This document shows positions 14,330 to 17,501 of a DNA stretch of 17,501 nucleotides, in pieces; position 1 is the stretch's first letter, and every line of letters starts with the position of its first letter. A program made the position numbers and the translations under genes. Origin of the DNA: DATMXP01 sp964460935 (lineage in GTDB: Bacteria > Acidobacteriota > Terriglobia > Terriglobales > Acidobacteriaceae); NCBI GenBank assembly GCA_964460935.1, contig CAYWSM010000436.1, forward strand, positions 1 to 17,501, in the 5' to 3' direction. The notes under the pieces were generated by a model. The model was not told the DNA's origin. It searched no databases and worked only from the letters and a program-made list of their open reading frames with translations.

Positions 14330-14680
14330 TTACGCTACGCGACGCACTTCTCCAGGACGCGTGTCGGTATACGAGGCTGCGCGACGGCCTCTGCCGCCGA
14401 GACCAAACAGCCCCAGGAGTCCGAGCAGTCCCCAAAGCCCTCCGTGACCGCCGCCAGTGCGTGTCGTCGCTCTGTTGGTACCGGTAGTGTTGTCATAGCT
14501 GTACCCGTTGTTGTACCTGGTAGTGCCAGTGTCGTTAGTGCCGGTCGTATTAGTGGTCTGGCCGTTATAGCCGCTGGCTGAGCTATTGGTTCCACTCTGG
14601 TTAGAATTCGTTTGTGCCATCGCGATGGACAGCCCCAGTGCAAGCACCAGAGCAGCCACGATAACGAGGATGCGTTTCAT
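14330..14680 (-). CDS. Secreted WGxxGxxG-type protein
   Basis: 116 residues from the ATG at 14680, which has GGAGAGG just upstream. The signal peptide is MKRILVIVAALVLALGLSIA ending AMA before Q. A low-complexity region rich in N, T, G, S and Y (about 23-75) follows. Then comes G-L-W-G-L-L-G-L-L-G-L-F-G-L-G-G followed by RGRR, the WGxxGxxG C-terminal motif with a basic tail. That layout (signal peptide, disordered linker, short hydrophobic Gly/Leu segment, Arg cluster) is typical of a surface-sorting tail. Function is unknown. The frame is open further upstream to 14779, but the signal peptide and ribosome site support 14680. Confidence 0.8.
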   Translation of the reverse strand: MKRILVIVAALVLALGLSIAMAQTNSNQSGTNSSASGYNGQTTNTTGTNDTGTTRYNNGYSYDNTTGTNRATTRTGGGHGGLWGLLGLLGLFGLGGRGRRAASYTDTRPGEVRRVA

Positions 14681-14787
14681 GGTTCCTCTCCTCCGAGTTG
14701 CAGGATTTGCTTTTCGGTTTAGGCTTAGGATTATTTGCGATGTCGCCAAGATGCCCTGCTGCTGGGCCAGAGAAGGCAAAGCAGAAA

Positions 14788-15375
14788 AGATGCGAAACCC
14801 TGGCTATCTGCGAATAATCGAACAGTATACGGAAGTGGCAAGCCTGCTGAAGAACCCAAAGGTGGAGCTGTATATCGACGACGGGCGTCGCTGGCTAATT
14901 GCTCATCCAAATGAAAAGTTTGACGCAATCGTGATGAACACGACATACCACTTCCGGGAACATGCGAGTTCTCTATTATCGGAGGACTTCCTGCAGATCA
15001 TTCGTCTGCACTTGAATCCGGGTGGGATTCATTACTACAACACGGCGCGGTCGAATGAGGTGCTGCGCACAGGTGCGACAGTTTTCCCTATTCCATGCGA
15101 TTTTTCAACTTCGTCGCTTTGAGCGATTCACCGTTTCAAATCGATCACGAGCGCTGGCGCAAGGTGCTGGCGAGCTATCAGATCGACGGCAAGCCGGTTT
15201 CGCTTGGATAGGACTGAAGACCTTACAAGTTTGAATACGATCGTATCGTTTTGCCCAGCAGGTTGGACCTAACAGCAAACTGGAAGGATTTGAGCCGGGG
15301 ACGGAGTTCGCGAAGCGAGTTCGAAACAGCCGGCTCATTACCGACGACAACATGGGCACGGAGTGGTTCTATTAG
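14788..15375 (+). pseudogene. Spermidine-synthase-like methyltransferase fold, decayed
   Basis: A remnant of a spermidine synthase-like / fused transporter-synthase protein. Recognisable pieces lie in different frames. The first is NPGYLRIIEQY, then VELYIDDGRRWLIAHPNEKF, DAIVMNTTYHFREHASSLLS and HLNPGGIHYYNTARSNEVLR (14794 to about 15090). The second is MRFFNFVALSDSPFQIDHER then DGKPVSLG (15095-15208), ending in stops TAG (15209) and TGA (15215). The third runs from about 15252: NSKLEGFEPGTEFAKRVRNS then RLITDDNMGTEWFY, stop at 15373. At least two frameshifts and two in-frame stops separate them, and the N-terminal SAM-binding half is missing. Such proteins bind decarboxylated SAM or related ligands; this copy cannot make an intact one. 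Confidence 0.75.
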
Positions 15376-15381
15376 CCGCGC

Positions 15382-16350
15382 TCAGGGAAGCAATAGCACC
15401 TTGCCCGTGGTCTTGCGTCCTTCGAGGTCGCGATGCGCCTGGGCTGCGTCAGCCAGTTTGTAGACGTGGCCGATGTGGATTTTCAGGTCGCCACCTGCGA
15501 TAAGGTTCAGCACCTCGGTCATTCGCCAGAGATATTCTTCGCGTGTGAGCGTGTAGTGATTAAGGCTGGGTCGAGTGAGGTAGAGCGAGCCTTTCGCGGT
15601 CAAAGTCAATGGATCGAATGGCGGGACGGCTCCGCTGGCGCCTCCGAACAGGACCATGTATCCGCGCGGCTTCAAGCAGTTGAGGCTGTCTTCGAAGGTT
15701 GATTTACCTACGCCATCGTAGGCCACGTCTACGCCCTTACCGTCAGTGAGGCGCTTTACCTCGGCGACGAAATCCTGTTTCGAGTAGTTGATCACCTCGT
15801 CGGCGCCATTCTGCTTTGCCAGCTTCACCTTGTCGTCGGAACCGGCAGTGCCGATGATGCGGGCACCGATTTTCTTTCCAAACTGCGTGAGCAGGGTTCC
15901 CATGCCTCCAGCGGCAGCGTGGACGAGGGCGGTCTCGCCCGCTTTTAGCGGATATGTGCTGCGCATCAGGTAGTGCATGGTTCCGCCTTGAAGCATGGCA
16001 GAGGCAGCGGTCTTGAAGTCAACGTGATCGGGAAGTTTCACGAGGCGGTCAGCGGGAACGGCCTGGTACTCGGCGTAAGTACCCACAACACCGGTTTGCG
16101 CAACACGGTCGCCCGGGCGGAGATCCTTTACTTCGGAACCGACTTTGGTGACAGTTCCGGACATTTCAGATCCGGGAATGAACGGAATGGGCAGTTTGTA
16201 ACGGCCCTCGCGATGGTAAACGTCGATGAAGTTAACGCCGATGGCTTCGATCTTGACGAGGGCTTCGTTGGCTTTGGGTTCGGGAACGGGAATGTCGACA
16301 AGCTGCATGGCCTCGGGCGCACCGGGCTGGGAGACTTGGATCGCTTTCAT
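15382..16350 (-). CDS. NADPH:quinone oxidoreductase (zinc-independent MDR family)
   Basis: 322 residues from the ATG at 16350. Medium-chain dehydrogenase/reductase of the quinone oxidoreductase type: GroES-like N-terminal domain with GVNFIDVYHREGRY (38-51) and PFIPGSEMSGTV (56-67); nucleotide-binding AAAGGMG (145-151); NGADEVINY (181-189); GVDVAYDGVGKSTF (206-219); and ending GRKTTGKVLLLP. It lacks the zinc-ligand cysteines of alcohol dehydrogenases. It reduces quinones or enones with NADPH in the cytoplasm. The frame is open upstream to 16467, but the extra residues include the translated inverted repeat at 16401. 16350 matches the family start (MKAIQV); ATG 16368 is possible. Neither start has a clear ribosome site. 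Confidence 0.88.
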   Translation of the reverse strand: MKAIQVSQPGAPEAMQLVDIPVPEPKANEALVKIEAIGVNFIDVYHREGRYKLPIPFIPGSEMSGTVTKVGSEVKDLRPGDRVAQTGVVGTYAEYQAVPADRLVKLPDHVDFKTAASAMLQGGTMHYLMRSTYPLKAGETALVHAAAGGMGTLLTQFGKKIGARIIGTAGSDDKVKLAKQNGADEVINYSKQDFVAEVKRLTDGKGVDVAYDGVGKSTFEDSLNCLKPRGYMVLFGGASGAVPPFDPLTLTAKGSLYLTRPSLNHYTLTREEYLWRMTEVLNLIAGGDLKIHIGHVYKLADAAQAHRDLEGRKTTGKVLLLP

Positions 16351-16400
16351 GGGAGATAGAGATGACATAGAAGGAGGTTGGGTCGCAAGTGTAAGTCGTG

Positions 16401-16508
16401 AGTAGCGAGTACCGAGTAGCGAGTAAAAGCAAAGACTATCAACCAAAAGAGCAGGTTCGATGGACATCAGAATGCGTTCTTCATGTTCAGTACTCGGTAC
16501 TCGCTACT
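16401..16508. repeat. 18-bp inverted repeat, 72-nt spacer
   Basis: AGTAGCGAGTACCGAGTA at 16401-16418 is the exact reverse complement of 16491-16508. The left arm sits in a longer run of AGTAGCGAGTA(CC)-type units (about 16401-16425), so it may belong to an interspersed simple repeat family. Confidence 0.7.
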
Positions 16509-16516
16509 CGACACTA

Positions 16517-16536
16517 ATTGTGAGCGACCTCACAAT
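16517..16536. promoter_or_regulatory. CRP/FNR-type binding site
   Basis: ATTGTGAG-CGAC-CTCACAAT is a perfect 8-bp dyad that matches the CRP consensus TGTGA-N6-TCACA exactly. It lies 201 bp upstream of the second radical SAM start and 166 bp upstream of the divergent oxidoreductase. The regulator is not in the window. Confidence 0.5.
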
Positions 16537-16615
16537 GAACAGTGATAAGTCGGTCATTTCGGGCGAATTCCAAAGTGGAACTGCGGCTGTGTTCAGCGAA
16601 TGGTGAATCCTTGCA

Positions 16616-16639
16616 GGGAATGGGTTTTGGGGTTTAGGG
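16616..16639 (+). promoter_or_regulatory. G-quadruplex-type tract before the second radical SAM gene
   Basis: GGG-AAT-GGG-TTTT-GGGG-TTTA-GGG: four G-runs with 3-4 nt loops on the coding strand, about 100 nt before the start codon. Folding is inferred. Confidence 0.4.
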
Positions 16640-16737
16640 CGTTGCGCTGCTTAACTATGGTGGAATCAATTTCGAAATCTAAACCCACCTTCGCCAGTGG
16701 AAGACGAGGATGGGGCACCCAAACAGAGGAGTGCACA

Positions 16738-17501
16738 GTGAGCACGCAATCGTTCACGCCGGAACAGGTGTTTGCCCCCGTCATGGGAGACCGCGTTGAT
16801 GCAGCCGCCGGCCTGCGTCCCGACTTCAAGATCATTCAGCCAAACACGACATATGCGGGTGCGCCGATCGAGCCTATCCAGAAAGGGCTGCCCAAGATTA
16901 CCGAATCGCTTTGTCCGGAGTGCGGGAATGTGATCCGCGCGGATATTTTTGCCGACAAGGGCAAAGTGGTGATGGAGAAGAACTGCGCCGAGCACGGCAC
17001 GTTCCGCGACATCGTGTTCTCGGACGTGGCGCTCTATTTGAAGATGGAGCAGTGGGTGTTTGGTGACAACCGCGGGATTGCGAATCCAGCGGTAGCAAAT
17101 GCCACGAAGTGCCCGGATGACTGCGGCATGTGCGGGATGCACACTTCGCACACGGGATTGGCGAACGTTGACCTGACCAATCGTTGCAACCTGACGTGCC
17201 CGGTGTGCTTCGCGAATGCCAACGTGCAAGGCTATGTGTACGAGCCGTCCATCGACCTGGTTCGCAAGCAATTGCAAGCGTTGCGCGATGAGAAGCCAGT
17301 GGCGGGACGCGTGGTGCAGTTCTCGGGCGGCGAGCCGACCATCCATCCGCAGTGGCTGGAAATCTTAAGCATGGCACGCGACATGGGGTTCTCGCATGTC
17401 CAGGCGGCGACGAACGGAATCATGTTTGCCGACGAAGAGTTTGCGCATGCTTCGAAGGCAGCGGGGTTGCAGACGCTATATCTCCAGTTCGACGGCGTGA
17501 C
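16738..17501 (+). CDS. Radical SAM protein, Tes-like (second copy, partial)
   Basis: The first 254 codons of a gene that leaves the window. It resembles canonical Tes (tetraether lipid synthase) more closely than the copy at 928. Motifs: rubredoxin-like SLCPECG (C59, C62) with NCAEHGTF (C83, H86); CPDDCGMCGMHTSHT (C125, C129, C132), the cysteine group that precedes the cluster in archaeal Tes; radical SAM cluster C150-x3-C154-x2-C157 in LTNRCNLTCPVCFANAN; GGEP at 197-200; QAATNGI at 222-228; and YLQFDGV at 248-254. The start is GTG at 16738, with GAGGAG 6 nt upstream. Tes couples hydrocarbon tails through a 5'-deoxyadenosyl radical. In an acidobacterium the product may be a membrane-spanning lipid; this is inference. 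Confidence 0.88.
   Translation, partial: MSTQSFTPEQVFAPVMGDRVDAAAGLRPDFKIIQPNTTYAGAPIEPIQKGLPKITESLCPECGNVIRADIFADKGKVVMEKNCAEHGTFRDIVFSDVALYLKMEQWVFGDNRGIANPAVANATKCPDDCGMCGMHTSHTGLANVDLTNRCNLTCPVCFANANVQGYVYEPSIDLVRKQLQALRDEKPVAGRVVQFSGGEPTIHPQWLEILSMARDMGFSHVQAATNGIMFADEEFAHASKAAGLQTLYLQFDGV

Larger units (their letters stand above)
16351..16737. other. Divergent intergenic region
   Basis: 387 bp between the quinone oxidoreductase and the second radical SAM gene. It contains the long inverted repeat (16401-16508), a CRP/FNR-type dyad (16517-16536) and a G-quadruplex-type tract (16616-16639). TTCCA-AAG-TGGAA is another small dyad near 16569-16581. I cannot place a confident promoter for either gene. 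Confidence 0.5.

Noticed and set aside
14681..14779. Longer start for the WGxxGxxG protein
   Set aside because: It would bury the signal peptide, and the ribosome site lies before 14680.
16351..16467. Longer start for the quinone oxidoreductase
   Set aside because: The extra 39 residues include the translated inverted repeat and precede the normal family start MKAIQV.

Overview
The window looks like chromosomal DNA of an Acidobacteriota species (Terriglobia/Koribacter-like). This rests on gene content and style only: GC-rich codon use, GatC next to a DUF721 protein, a PEGA lipoprotein-like gene, an ArsR+SRPBCC operon, Tes-type radical SAM genes, and G-rich and 'GAGTAGCGAGTACC' intergenic repeats. 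No marker gene fixes the taxonomy.

Layout. 1-518 (-): 5' part of gatC, preceded on the same strand by a short DUF721/DciA-like gene, with a G-quadruplex-type tract between them. 928-3072 (+): a 714-residue radical SAM protein of the tetraether-lipid-synthase (Tes/MJ0619) type, closed by a strong terminator. 3266-8875: a complete, compact type II-C CRISPR-Cas locus. It has 15 identical 36-bp repeats and 14 spacers on the + strand; a convergent operon cas9-cas1-cas2 on the - strand with 1-nt overlap and 2-nt gap junctions; and a tracrRNA on the + strand just upstream of and divergent from cas9. 8874-11998 (-): a secreted PEGA-domain protein and a secreted alkaline-phosphatase-superfamily phosphodiesterase. 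12292-13464 (+): an ArsR-type regulator, an SRPBCC/AHSA1 protein and a small two-helix membrane protein in one operon. 13614-14057 (+): a small membrane protein with a histidine-kinase-like dimerisation segment but no ATPase domain. 14330-14680 (-): a secreted WGxxGxxG-type protein. 14788-15375 (+): a decayed spermidine-synthase-like pseudogene. 15382-16350 (-): a quinone oxidoreductase. 16738-end (+): the start of a second Tes-type radical SAM protein.

The most informative system is the CRISPR locus. The tracrRNA can be read almost base by base: TTGACA-N18-TATAAA promoter, start at or near the first base of an anti-repeat that matches 18 nt perfectly and then keeps pairing through G-U wobbles, a TAAGGC nexus, and a terminator hairpin. 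Its -35 box overlaps the cas9 ribosome binding site on the other strand. The longest cas9 reading frame runs through the tracrRNA gene, so the long start is an artefact; the supported start is the GTG at 8718. Each repeat also contains a promoter-like pair (TTGGCC-N17-TACACT), which suggests that each spacer may be transcribed from its own repeat, as described for Neisseria type II-C arrays.

The second theme is lipid chemistry. Two divergent Tes-type radical SAM genes lie about 13.7 kb apart, flanking the CRISPR and accessory genes. Acidobacteria are known for membrane-spanning iso-diabolic acid and branched tetraether lipids, so these two are candidates for carbon-carbon coupling of lipid tails. 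The second has a perfect TGTGA-N6-TCACA (CRP/FNR-type) site upstream. The function of either gene here is inference from family resemblance.
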